Shown piece after piece: positions 8,911-17,422 of a stretch of 64,000 nt of DNA; position 1 is the first letter of the stretch; every line of letters starts with the position of its first letter. Below the pieces are notes generated by a model. The model saw nothing but the letters and a program-made list of their open reading frames with translations, was not told the DNA's origin and did not search any database. Location of the stretch: assembly GCA_002384935.1 (NCBI GenBank), contig DGCD01000011.1:186001-250000 (forward strand). The letters run 5' to 3'. A program made the translations under genes and the position numbers. Source of the DNA: Pusillimonas sp. UBA3987. Lineage in GTDB: Bacteria; Pseudomonadota; Gammaproteobacteria; Burkholderiales; Burkholderiaceae_B.

Positions 8911-10155
8911 ATGATGACTCCAACTGTAGCGCCCGCGGGTGAGACTTCAAATCGATTGGCTTATCTGGTGGTAATTGCCGGTGTCGTGGCCGGACTGCAT
9001 GTCTGGAAGTTGCCGCCGTCATTGCCCGTATTACAGGCACAGCTCGGTTTAACGCTGGTGGAGTCTGGGTTTCTGCTGTCCATGGTGCAAACAGCGGGCA
9101 TGTTCCTGGGGCTCGTGGTGGGTCTGTTTGCCGAGAAAATCGGTCTGCGTCGTTGTGTGCTTATTGGTTTAACACTGTTGTCGATTGGCTCTTTTCTGGC
9201 CCCCACCATTGATATGCGCATCGCCGTGCTGGGTTTTCGCGTTATGGAGGGTGTGGGTTTTCTCATGGTCACCATGCCGGCCCCGGCATTGATTCGACGC
9301 CTGGTTGATACTGCTTTCCTGAGCCGTATTCTGGGGGTTTGGGGTGGTTATGTACCCATCGCAACCGTTATTGCCTTGTTGGGCGGTTCGTTGATTCTAA
9401 GCTTAAGCGGATGGCGCGCCTTATGGTGGATTCTATCGGCGCTGACAGCCATTGTTGCCTATATTGTGTGGCGCAAGATTCCTGCCGATCCTGCGGCGGC
9501 ACCGGTTCAAAGCGCAAAACCAGGTACGCCGCTGGAAAAGAAACCTTCATTCCTTGCCCTGGCAATTGAAACGCTCAGTTCCTTGAATGTCTGGTTCCTG
9601 GGCTTGTGTTTCGCGGTGTACTCCGGCCAATGGATGGCGATTGTGGCCTTTATGCCTACCATCTATGTGGAAGCGGGCTTTTCCGGTTTTATGGCCGGTG
9701 CCATGACAACCGTTATTGCGGCGGGCAATGCCGTGGGCAGCTTCTCGGCAGGACGTTTATTGCATCGGGGATGGAAGCCACATTGGTTGAATAATTTCGC
9801 GTTTGTGGCCATGGGTGTATGTGCTTTCCTGGCCTTCGCCTTCCCGATTCCAACCGCCGTGCAACTGGCGCTGATCGTTTTGTTTTCCGCCACAGGTGGC
9901 CTGATTCCAGCGACTTTATATTACATGGTGATGGAACTGGCGCCTTCGCGTCGTACTCTGGCGCCAACCATGGGCTGGATGCAGCAGGGGATGGCCCTGG
10001 GGCAGTTTTCAGGCCCGCCCTTGGTGGCCTGGGTGGCGACACTGGCCGGTGGGTGGTCGATGGCCTGGACAATTCCCGCCGTATGTTCATTGATTGGCCT
10101 GGCAATTTCCACCCGTCTTGGGCGTCAGTTTTTGATGCGTATGCAGGGGCGCTAG
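8911..10155 (+). CDS. MFS transporter
   Basis: A polytopic protein of about 414 residues with the two-bundle MFS pattern. The loop after TM2, GLFAEKIGLRRCVLIG, is the conserved MFS motif A region. A GTG at 8905 and ATGs at 8911 and 8914 are all possible starts, and none has a convincing ribosome binding site; ATG 8911 is a choice, not a demonstration. It shares low-level features with the divergent transporter at 7502-8752, suggesting two members of the same broad branch. Its stop shares the bases CTAG with the stop of the convergent TetR gene. The substrate is unknown. Confidence 0.82.
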   Translation: MMTPTVAPAGETSNRLAYLVVIAGVVAGLHVWKLPPSLPVLQAQLGLTLVESGFLLSMVQTAGMFLGLVVGLFAEKIGLRRCVLIGLTLLSIGSFLAPTIDMRIAVLGFRVMEGVGFLMVTMPAPALIRRLVDTAFLSRILGVWGGYVPIATVIALLGGSLILSLSGWRALWWILSALTAIVAYIVWRKIPADPAAAPVQSAKPGTPLEKKPSFLALAIETLSSLNVWFLGLCFAVYSGQWMAIVAFMPTIYVEAGFSGFMAGAMTTVIAAGNAVGSFSAGRLLHRGWKPHWLNNFAFVAMGVCAFLAFAFPIPTAVQLALIVLFSATGGLIPATLYYMVMELAPSRRTLAPTMGWMQQGMALGQFSGPPLVAWVATLAGGWSMAWTIPAVCSLIGLAISTRLGRQFLMRMQGR

Positions 10156-10763
10156 TTCAACTGGTCAACCGCCAAATTCTGAACGCCATTTACAAACGTA
10201 TCCACAATCAGGGCCGATAATTCAGTCGGCTTAATGGAGCCTGAAGGTTTGTACCAAACGTGAATCCAGTTGGTCATGCCGAAGTACATCATGGCCAGCG
10301 CGGTCACCTTTTTGCGGGTCATTTCCACATCGGGGCGCAAAGCCTGAATCAATATTACCGCCCGGTTGATAATGCGTTCCTGAATAACAATAACCGACCG
10401 CATTGCTGGGCGATTCAAATAACGCATTTGCGTGAGCAGCACGGTTACCTCCTCCGGAACGCGAATGTATTCGCTGACCAGGGTTTGGGTGAACGCGCGC
10501 AGTTTTTTTTCGGCGCTTTGCTCTTGTTCAACCGCCGCTTCAACCTTCCAGGCCAGGTCTTCAATTTTCCAGCTGATCAGGCTATGCAGGATGGCGTGTT
10601 TCGAACGGTGATAATGATAAAGCGATGATTTTTTCATGCCGCATTGTTCGGCGATGTCTTCCAGCAGGGTTTCGCTATAACCCTTGCGGGCGAATAGAAC
10701 CGCCGCCGCTTTCAGAATATCTTTCTTGCGGTCTTCATAATCCAGTGCTCGGGTGCGCGCCAT
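10152..10763 (-). CDS. TetR/AcrR-family transcriptional regulator
   Basis: A 203-residue regulator with an N-terminal TetR helix-turn-helix at about residues 33-55 (LEDIAEQCGMKKSSLYHYHRSK) preceded by the usual helix ILKAAAVLFARKGY. The C-terminal ligand domain is generic. It is the last gene of the leftward catabolic series, 18 bases after the glutathione transferase gene. It is probably the local repressor of that operon and may respond to an acyl-CoA or aromatic intermediate, but this is inferred from position only. Confidence 0.85.
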   Translation of the reverse strand: MARTRALDYEDRKKDILKAAAVLFARKGYSETLLEDIAEQCGMKKSSLYHYHRSKHAILHSLISWKIEDLAWKVEAAVEQEQSAEKKLRAFTQTLVSEYIRVPEEVTVLLTQMRYLNRPAMRSVIVIQERIINRAVILIQALRPDVEMTRKKVTALAMMYFGMTNWIHVWYKPSGSIKPTELSALIVDTFVNGVQNLAVDQLN

Positions 10764-10781
10764 AATGTTGTGCCTGTTAGA

Positions 10782-11444
10782 TTAGGAAGTCGTTTTCTGG
10801 TTGCGATTGTGCCATGCCTGGCGCAAATCGTTATCTGCGCGTTCGATACTTGGGCGGGTCAATGCGTGTTTAAGGTAGTCGCTAATGTTGGGTAGTACAT
10901 CGCTTAGAACATCGGGCTGTTTAAGTGTACGCAGCGCGTTGCTGACGGTTGTTAAGTGAGCCCATGCGGCCACGTCGGCGTGGGTGAAGGTGTTGCCGCC
11001 AATCCATGGGTTAAATAATGCGCGCCGTCCTAATATACGCAAGCCGTGCGAAACTTCCTTAAGCACATCATCGGCCAGGTTTTGTTGAAACGGACGGCCC
11101 CAAAATGCAGCGGGGTAAAGCTTTCGGGCGGGCAGTTCAATGTACAACTCAATTGTTTGACCCAGTTCCCGGCAACGCGCTTTTGCCATCCGGGAGGCGG
11201 GGTAGCATGAGTGGTCCGGTGTTGTGTCCTCAAGGTATTCGACGATTGCCTGCGACTCGTAAATGAAGCCATCTGCGGTTTCCAGGAACGGGATTTTTCC
11301 GCTTGGGCTGCCCTTGTCGGGCCATTGTTCGCCGGGCAAATGCAGTACTTCCGTGAAGGGGCGCTCCAATTCGATCAAGGCGATTTTCACCTTGTTGTAG
11401 TAGTTGCTTAGGGGGGTGCCGAAAAGGCGTGCGGGTTCGTGCAT
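10782..11444 (-). CDS. Glutathione S-transferase family protein
   Basis: A 220-residue protein with an N-terminal thioredoxin-fold GST domain (PLSNYYNKVKIALIE, then SGKIPFLE and YESQAIVEYLED, the glutathione gamma-glutamyl binding motif) and an all-helical C-terminal domain. Such enzymes in catabolic operons often isomerise maleyl compounds or conjugate electrophilic intermediates. Which applies here cannot be decided from the sequence. It lies 10 bases downstream of the CoA-ligase gene. Confidence 0.82.
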   Translation of the reverse strand: MHEPARLFGTPLSNYYNKVKIALIELERPFTEVLHLPGEQWPDKGSPSGKIPFLETADGFIYESQAIVEYLEDTTPDHSCYPASRMAKARCRELGQTIELYIELPARKLYPAAFWGRPFQQNLADDVLKEVSHGLRILGRRALFNPWIGGNTFTHADVAAWAHLTTVSNALRTLKQPDVLSDVLPNISDYLKHALTRPSIERADNDLRQAWHNRNQKTTS

Positions 11445-11453
11445 TCTTCCCCT

Positions 11454-13355
11454 CTATTTGCAAACCAGGCAGTCACCCGCCGAGACCTTGCATTTATACA
11501 ACCGCTTTACCGCGTGGGCGCGCTTTTTCAAGACGCCCGATTGATTAATGTAGCCTTTGTCGGTGATCTCATTGTCATCAATGCTGGGTGGCGAATCCAG
11601 CAACAAGGCGCGACAGATTCGGGTGCTGCTTCCCGGGTAGTTTTGGTTGTGTCGCTCTATGCCTTGTGCCAGTTGCTCAAGTAGTGGCGGGTAGGTTGTA
11701 ATCGCTTGGTCAGTGGCATCTTTCAGTTCCGGGAAACGTTTGCGGATTTGATGCGCATTCAGGAAAAGGAGAGCGCCTAGTTGTTCGGCGTTATGTCCGG
11801 TTAGAGCCGCGTCGGAAACAAAGGGGTGGAGCTGGGGCAATAAGTGCCCGCGAACGGTGGTCACCGACACCCAGGTTCCGCTGGTCAGTTTGAAGTTTTC
11901 CGACATGCGTCCGGCATACACCAGGCCTTGGGTAGGGTCGTTTGGGTTCACCCACTGCACCGCGTCGCCTGTTTTCAAAAAACCCTCTTCGTCGAAACTT
12001 TTTTCGTTGGCCTGCAGGTCGTTAAAGTAGCCGGGCGTGATGTTGGGGCCGCGAAAACGAATTTCGTATCGATCTTCGTTTGGAATCAGCTTGGCTTCGA
12101 CCCCTGGCGCCGGCAAACCCAGCGTGCCCAGTATTTCAGGTGGCCACCAAATGAGTGTAGCGGGCATGGTTGTTTCGGTTGAGCCCAGCGACGCGGAAAT
12201 GGGGATACGTTCACCCGTTGCCTGCGCGCTGAGTTGCTCGAGTTTCAGCAGTGTTTGAGTGGAGAGCGCCGCACCGCCGTACACAATAATCTGCAGGTTG
12301 GTGAAAATGGCTTCTGTGGCCTCGGGATTTTCTTCCATGGCCGCAACCAGCATATCAAGTCCTCGCGGTACGTTCACCATGATATTCGGTTTAATTTCGC
12401 GAAGGTGTCGAATGGTTCGATCGATGAGCTTGGGTACCGGCTTGCCGTCGTCCAGGTACAGCGTACCGCCATGGCGCAGTACCATGGCTAACGCGCCGTG
12501 CGCGCCGGCCGTGTGGTTCCATGGGAGCCAGTCGAGCATAATAGGTGGTTGTGTTTTCAGGAAAGGCCAGACCTGATCCCACAGTACGCCCGAGGCAATG
12601 ATATTGCGTTGCGTCATGATGACCGCTTTGGGGCTGCCTGTGGATCCTGATGTAAGCAACAGCCGTGCAATCGTGTCGTGGTTAACCTTATTGAAGGCTT
12701 CATCAACTCTGTTTGTCGGCGTTGTTGCGAATGCGTCATTTAACTGTGCGGCATGGGTAATTGGGCCGGGGCGCTGGCACAACACTTTGGCGTGGGGTGC
12801 GTGCTTTTGCGCGACCTGAATAGCCGTTTGAAAACGCTCACCCTCTTCGGCGTAAATAAGTGCGGGGACGAAGCGTTGTGTGAGGTCGGCAATTTTGCCG
12901 CAGGTTTTTGACATTAAGCTGTAAGCAGCCGACAAGGGCATGACCGGAATGCCAACCTGCATGGCGGCAAATTGCAAGAGCGCCTGATTCATACTGTTTT
13001 CGCTTAAGATAAAAACCGGCTGCTCAGTGGGCAAAGACTGATTCAATAACCATTGCGATAACGCATTCACTTTAGCCAGCGCTTGCGCGTAGCTTAATGT
13101 GTGCCAATTACCCTCTTCGGTTGCCGGCTCCGCCAGAAAGACCTGGTCAGGTCGGTTCCGGGCGTGCAAGCGCAAGTATTCTCCAATCTGCTGAACCGGC
13201 AGGGGGGCCAGGGGTTGCTGGTTGATCAGTAGCTGAGAGCCGTCTTCGCGGGCGGTCAGCGCGATATTAACCGGGGCGAACTCAAGCTTTCGGAAGGGGG
13301 CATGAGGGCGTTGATTCTGAATTGCATTCAGCGTGTCTAACTCTTCACTGCTCAT
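11454..13355 (-). CDS. Feruloyl-CoA synthase-like AMP-dependent acid:CoA ligase
   Basis: A 633-residue adenylate-forming enzyme. The AMP-binding P-loop TSGSTGSPKA is at residues 235-244, and there is a later KTGDAV motif. Overall length and the C-terminal stretch EITDKGYINQSGVLKKRA match feruloyl-CoA synthase (Fcs) rather than generic fatty acid ligases. It would activate an aromatic or arylpropenoic acid with ATP and CoA. The frame is open further upstream, but ATG 13355 begins the homologous region; this start lies inside the 3' end of the preceding reductase gene, giving an 11-base overlap. No enoyl-CoA hydratase/aldolase (Ech) gene accompanies it in the window, so a classical ferulate-to-vanillin route is not complete here. 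Confidence 0.82.
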   Translation of the reverse strand: MSSEELDTLNAIQNQRPHAPFRKLEFAPVNIALTAREDGSQLLINQQPLAPLPVQQIGEYLRLHARNRPDQVFLAEPATEEGNWHTLSYAQALAKVNALSQWLLNQSLPTEQPVFILSENSMNQALLQFAAMQVGIPVMPLSAAYSLMSKTCGKIADLTQRFVPALIYAEEGERFQTAIQVAQKHAPHAKVLCQRPGPITHAAQLNDAFATTPTNRVDEAFNKVNHDTIARLLLTSGSTGSPKAVIMTQRNIIASGVLWDQVWPFLKTQPPIMLDWLPWNHTAGAHGALAMVLRHGGTLYLDDGKPVPKLIDRTIRHLREIKPNIMVNVPRGLDMLVAAMEENPEATEAIFTNLQIIVYGGAALSTQTLLKLEQLSAQATGERIPISASLGSTETTMPATLIWWPPEILGTLGLPAPGVEAKLIPNEDRYEIRFRGPNITPGYFNDLQANEKSFDEEGFLKTGDAVQWVNPNDPTQGLVYAGRMSENFKLTSGTWVSVTTVRGHLLPQLHPFVSDAALTGHNAEQLGALLFLNAHQIRKRFPELKDATDQAITTYPPLLEQLAQGIERHNQNYPGSSTRICRALLLDSPPSIDDNEITDKGYINQSGVLKKRAHAVKRLYKCKVSAGDCLVCK

Positions 13356-14373
13356 TTGTATTGCCCGTTTCGGTTTGGAAGTTAAGGAGTATTTTGCTGC
13401 CCTTTTCGGCGCAGGAAAAGCGGGACCATATTGGTTTGAAGTCGTGTGCCGGCATGCTTTCATAGGGCAATGGCGTTAACACGCCGTTTGCCATTAACTG
13501 AAACATGTCGGCCATTTGGCGGGTGAAAGATGACGTCTCTTGAAAGAGCAGGCCGCCACAATAAACGCCTGCCAAAGATGCCCCTTTAAGCAGCAACAAG
13601 TTAGTTGAAATTTTTGGTATGTCGCCGGCGGCAAAGCCCACAACCAATAGTCGGCCGCGCCAGGCTAGGTTGCGCACCGCCGCTTCGGTATAGAAATCAC
13701 CAACGGGGTCGACGACAATGTCGGCACCGAGGCGACCCAGCACCGTTCGGATTCCCGCTTTCAGCTCTGTTTTGTCGAGTATTGTTGCTGCCGCGCGGTG
13801 GGTGTTGTCTTTGATTACTAATTGGTTTGTGTTGTGGCGTTCAACGGTAACGACGCGGGCGCCGAAATGTTCTGCAATTTGAATACAGGCTTTGCCTACA
13901 GCACCGTTGGCGCCCAACACTAATACGCGCTCACCGGCTTTCAATTGAGCGCGGTCGACCAGGCCGTGATACGCGGTTAAATGTGAGTTGATTGAGGCTA
14001 CGGCATGTGCCTGGGTTAAACCTGGCGGTATGTGAACCAATCGGTGGGCCGGGGCTGTCAGCTGCGATGCCCAGGCCCCAACCACGCCGCTTGAAACGAC
14101 TTGATCGCCGGGTTTGAATTGCGTCACGTTTGTACCGGTTTCCAGCACAATACCTGCGGCATCGAGTCCCGGGATAAAGGGGAGGTCGGGTTTGTCTTGG
14201 TAGTGACCCTGAATCAAAAGATGGTCGGTGAAATTGAAGGCTGCATAATGAACTTGCAGACGCACTTCGTTTTCACCTAGTGGTGTCGCTTCGGGCAGAG
14301 TCACTGTTTGGATGTGTGGAGGCGCGCCGTATGCATTGCATAGAAGCGCAAATAGCTTGGATGCGTGAGTCAT
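13345..14373 (-). CDS. Medium-chain dehydrogenase/reductase, quinone oxidoreductase-like
   Basis: A 342-residue protein of the zinc-independent MDR family: a GroES-like N-terminal domain and a Rossmann domain with LGANGAVG at residues 153-160, the nucleotide-binding pattern of NAD(P)H:quinone oxidoreductases. I do not see the cysteine/histidine ligands of zinc alcohol dehydrogenases. It could reduce an enone or enoyl-CoA formed in the pathway. It lies between the orphan binding protein and the CoA ligase, and its 3' end overlaps the ligase start. Confidence 0.82.
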   Translation of the reverse strand: MTHASKLFALLCNAYGAPPHIQTVTLPEATPLGENEVRLQVHYAAFNFTDHLLIQGHYQDKPDLPFIPGLDAAGIVLETGTNVTQFKPGDQVVSSGVVGAWASQLTAPAHRLVHIPPGLTQAHAVASINSHLTAYHGLVDRAQLKAGERVLVLGANGAVGKACIQIAEHFGARVVTVERHNTNQLVIKDNTHRAAATILDKTELKAGIRTVLGRLGADIVVDPVGDFYTEAAVRNLAWRGRLLVVGFAAGDIPKISTNLLLLKGASLAGVYCGGLLFQETSSFTRQMADMFQLMANGVLTPLPYESMPAHDFKPIWSRFSCAEKGSKILLNFQTETGNTNEQ

Positions 14374-14392
14374 GGTGTTGGCTTGGGAGAGG

Positions 14393-14418
14393 GGATCCGG
14401 CCAGAGACGGCCGGATCC
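14393..14418 (-). other. Intercistronic stem-loop between binding protein and reductase genes
   Basis: Perfect 10-base arms GGATCCGGCC and GGCCGGATCC flank a 6-base loop. No T-run follows on the leftward transcript, so it looks like an mRNA-stabilising or partial-stop hairpin after the abundant binding protein message rather than a full terminator. Confidence 0.6.
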
Positions 14419-14450
14419 GGGACTGCAGGAAATATGTCGAAGGTTGCTGG

Positions 14451-15596
14451 TTACTGAACCAATTTGAACTCGCCGTTCTCAATTGTAAGCAGCTCAACAC
14501 CACGTTCGTCAAAGCCGCTGTGGTCTTCCGGTGTCATGTTGTATATCCCTTGAGTGCCAGCCAGATCTTTCACTTTTTCCAGTTCGTCGCGTAAGGCAAC
14601 ACGGAAGGCCTCAGTGCCCGGCGCGCCTTTTTTCAACGCAGCGGGAACAGCACGTTCAAGCAGCAAGCCGGCATCGTACATGTTGCCACCGAAGGTTGCC
14701 GGTACTTCGCCGTACTTCTTTTCATATGCGTTGATGTACTCAAGCGCGATTTTCTTGGCAGGGTTGCTGTCGGGGGCATCTTCAGGTGCCAGCATCAGGC
14801 TACCGCCTAAAATCGTACCCTCTACTTTATTGCCGCCCAGTTTAATGAACTCTTTCAGGGCTGCGCCGTGAGTTTGATAGAAAGTGCCTTTGTAGCCCAT
14901 GTCGGCCAGTGTGGCTTGCGGCAAGACAGCCGGGCCGCCGGGCGCAGCAATAAGCACGGCGTCGGGCTTAGCCGACAAAACCTTCAACGCCTGGCCAGTT
15001 ACTGAAGTATCGGGGCGCTTGAACCGCTCGTTGGCTACGATTTCAACATCGTATTTCTTTGCGTAGTCTTGAGCAACCTTGTACCAGGTTTCTCCAAAAG
15101 TGTCACCGGTACCAATGAAGCCAACGGTTTTCTTGCCAGTTTCCTTCATGTGTTTGAAAAGCTTGTCGGCCACCAAGCCGTCGTTCTGGGTGGTTTTGAA
15201 AACCCAGCGGCGTTTGTCGTCCATGGGAAGCACAATCGCGATTGTGCCGACCGGTGCCAGGGTAGGCACTTTAGCTTCGGCGATGAAATCAAGAACAGCC
15301 ATTGCGTTAGGTGAGCTTGAGGGGCCTACCAAGGCATCAATGTTTTCTTCCGAGATCAATTTCTTGACCAGTGTGACTGAATTGCTCGGGTCACTAGCGT
15401 CGTCGAATGTGACATATTCCACTTTCTCGCCCGCAATTTCGGTTGGCATCAAGGCCACAGTGTTCTTTTGCGGAATACCGATTAATGAAACCGGCCCGGT
15501 TGCTGACGAAATAACACCGATCTTGATGTCGGCCTGGGCAGAGGCTGCGAAAGCAAGCCCCGCGGCCAAAGCCAGAAGTTTGGAACGTAGTTGCAT
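14451..15596 (-). CDS. Orphan Liv-type ABC transporter substrate-binding protein
   Basis: A 381-residue periplasmic binding protein of the Peripla_BP_6 family. It has a Sec signal peptide (MQLRSKLLALAAGLAFAASA, cleavage after AQA) and then DIKIGVISSATGPVSLIG, typical of LivK relatives for aromatic compounds. ATG 15596 is chosen over an upstream in-frame codon because AAGGAGTCACCTC stands directly before it. No permease or ATPase genes accompany it in this operon, so it may share the LivHMGF importer encoded at 735-4043. A strong stem-loop follows its stop. Confidence 0.9.
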   Translation of the reverse strand: MQLRSKLLALAAGLAFAASAQADIKIGVISSATGPVSLIGIPQKNTVALMPTEIAGEKVEYVTFDDASDPSNSVTLVKKLISEENIDALVGPSSSPNAMAVLDFIAEAKVPTLAPVGTIAIVLPMDDKRRWVFKTTQNDGLVADKLFKHMKETGKKTVGFIGTGDTFGETWYKVAQDYAKKYDVEIVANERFKRPDTSVTGQALKVLSAKPDAVLIAAPGGPAVLPQATLADMGYKGTFYQTHGAALKEFIKLGGNKVEGTILGGSLMLAPEDAPDSNPAKKIALEYINAYEKKYGEVPATFGGNMYDAGLLLERAVPAALKKGAPGTEAFRVALRDELEKVKDLAGTQGIYNMTPEDHSGFDERGVELLTIENGEFKLVQ

Positions 15597-15659
15597 GAGG
15601 TGACTCCTTATTGTGAGCAACGTTATCAGGTTTTACAACAACGAATTACATATAAAGTT

Positions 15660-16145
15660 TTACACGGAATCGTGCATAGCGGTAGCATACTCCCCTTTCC
15701 AGTATACGAGGGGAGCGCCGTCGCGATGAGAGAAGTCGTTCACAATACCTAGCACAATGTCATGGTCACCCGCCTCGACCAGAGCGTGGACGGAGCAGGC
15801 GAATGTGGCCAGTGCATTGGGAATAACCGGCAGCCCGCTGTCGGACCATTCACAAGCCACACAATGAAAACGGCGTTCGATAGGGCCGGTCATTTGTTGG
15901 GCAATATGACGTTGATCCTTTCCCAGGATGTTGATAACGAAATGTTTTGCCTGGCAAATGGTAGTATGCGCCGTGGAACCGCGTATGACATTCCAGCTGA
16001 TCATCGGGGGTGCCATGGATACGCTGGCGAACGAGTTGATGGTAAGCCCGTAGGGTTCGTTCTCTTCATTCAGCGTGGTGACAACGGCGATGCCGGTAGC
16101 GAATCTCCCGAATGCGTGGCGCAACTGTGGTTTGGTTTCAATCAT
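15660..16145 (-). CDS. Flavin reductase (HpaC/NADH:FMN type), monooxygenase partner
   Basis: A 161-residue protein of the flavin reductase-like domain family: FGRFATGIAVVTT near the N-terminus and GLTINSFASVSMAPPMISWNV, the conserved flavin-binding stretch. The start at 16145 lies within the end of the upstream acyl-CoA-dehydrogenase-like gene (8-base overlap), so the two products are translationally coupled. It would supply reduced FMN or FAD to that protein. An alternative GTG-type start 30 bases upstream is less likely because it precedes the conserved region. Confidence 0.9.
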   Translation of the reverse strand: MIETKPQLRHAFGRFATGIAVVTTLNEENEPYGLTINSFASVSMAPPMISWNVIRGSTAHTTICQAKHFVINILGKDQRHIAQQMTGPIERRFHCVACEWSDSGLPVIPNALATFACSVHALVEAGDHDIVLGIVNDFSHRDGAPLVYWKGEYATAMHDSV

Positions 16146-17397
16146 CACGTTCGCCCTCCTTGTATAGCAGGCCACGGCCCAGGCGGTCGATGCAGATTTC
16201 CGAGGTCCAGGGTAACATCAGCGCGCCGCAGCGGCTGTCGCGATACATGCGTTCCAGCGGAAAGGTTTTAAGCATGGCTTGCCCGCCGCATACGCGCACT
16301 GCCGCTGAGCAAATTTCAGCGCAATATTCCATAACAGTATATTGACACGCGTAGGCGCGCATGCGTTCTTCGCGTGAGGGGCTGCGTTTGAATTCCGAAG
16401 TTGCGCGGTGGAATAAAGCCCACGCCTGCTGTAGCTTAATGTACATTTCGGCGATGCTGTATTGTTTGGTGGGGTACATACGCCGTTTAACGTTAACGCC
16501 GGCTACCTCACCACGCAAATAGGCAACGGCGAAATCGTACGCTGCTTGGGCGAGCCCCATGTAAGTGGGGGTGAGCGTCATGAACATATGCGGATATTTT
16601 GAGGCCGCTTTTATGTATACGCCGCGCGGCATCAGTTGTGCGGTATCGGGCACAAATACATCTTTGAAAATCAAGGTACGGGATACGGTTCCGCGCATGC
16701 CCATGGGGTCCCAGTCGCCCACCACCGATACGCCGGGCGCATCGGCCGCAATGGCCATGAACATGGTGTCGGCTAACGTGGCGCCCGGAATGTCTTCAGT
16801 ACAGAGCACGCCGTAGTAGTCTGCAGAACCCGATAACGATGCAAAAATTTTCTTGCCGTTAATGACCCAACCGTCGCCTGAACGGGTGGTGATGGTGCCG
16901 AAGGGGTGTTTGCCTGCCGCGGCCCCACTACCCTCCGAAAAAGGTTGTGAATAGATTTTGCCTTCGAGCATGTTGTTGTAATGAATGGTGCGATTGTGCT
17001 CGTGGCTTTCACGTTGTTCGGGGGTGAGCTCCAGTGCATCCACCATGTCGGCAGTCCAAAGCGAATTGGCGTTGTGCATATTGAACGTGTTGGCCGTGCT
17101 GGCGCAATAGTATGAGATGCGCGTAGCCACCAAAGCATATGTTCGGTAGTCGGCACCCAGTCCCCCCAGGCGTTTGGGCACGCAAAGGGCCAGGAACCCC
17201 ATTTCTTTCAGGTCATCGTAATTCTGGGCGGGGAAGCTCGCTTCAAGATCGTGTTTGAATGCGCGTTCCGCCCATTTCACGCCGTGTTCATCTACTTTGG
17301 CGATCAGTTCTTTTTGCTGTCGCGTAAGGGGTGAACCGTCGAATAAGGCATTACTGTCGACCGAGTGGGCGTATACATTCAGGTAGCTGCTGTCCAT
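16138..17397 (-). CDS. Acyl-CoA-dehydrogenase-fold flavin monooxygenase (probable oxygenase component)
   Basis: A 419-residue protein of the acyl-CoA dehydrogenase superfamily. N-terminal helices are followed by a beta domain (WVINGKKIFASLSGSADYYGVL) and a helical C-terminal domain. At the C-terminus, where acyl-CoA dehydrogenases usually read EGTSEI with the catalytic Glu, this protein reads PWTSEI (residues 396-401), so that Glu is absent. Together with the overlapping flavin reductase gene, this supports a group D two-component flavin monooxygenase (HsaA/DszC-like) rather than a dehydrogenase. In an operon with a NicX-like ring-cleaving dioxygenase, it may hydroxylate an aromatic or N-heteroaromatic ring; the substrate is inferred only. 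Confidence 0.82.
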   Translation of the reverse strand: MDSSYLNVYAHSVDSNALFDGSPLTRQQKELIAKVDEHGVKWAERAFKHDLEASFPAQNYDDLKEMGFLALCVPKRLGGLGADYRTYALVATRISYYCASTANTFNMHNANSLWTADMVDALELTPEQRESHEHNRTIHYNNMLEGKIYSQPFSEGSGAAAGKHPFGTITTRSGDGWVINGKKIFASLSGSADYYGVLCTEDIPGATLADTMFMAIAADAPGVSVVGDWDPMGMRGTVSRTLIFKDVFVPDTAQLMPRGVYIKAASKYPHMFMTLTPTYMGLAQAAYDFAVAYLRGEVAGVNVKRRMYPTKQYSIAEMYIKLQQAWALFHRATSEFKRSPSREERMRAYACQYTVMEYCAEICSAAVRVCGGQAMLKTFPLERMYRDSRCGALMLPWTSEICIDRLGRGLLYKEGERDD

Positions 17398-17422
17398 TAG
17401 GGAATCCTGTTGTTTGTTTTGC

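Noticed and set aside
11454..13355. Complete ferulate-to-vanillin pathway
   Set aside because: The ligase looks like Fcs, but no enoyl-CoA hydratase/aldolase (Ech) or vanillin dehydrogenase gene is present in the window.
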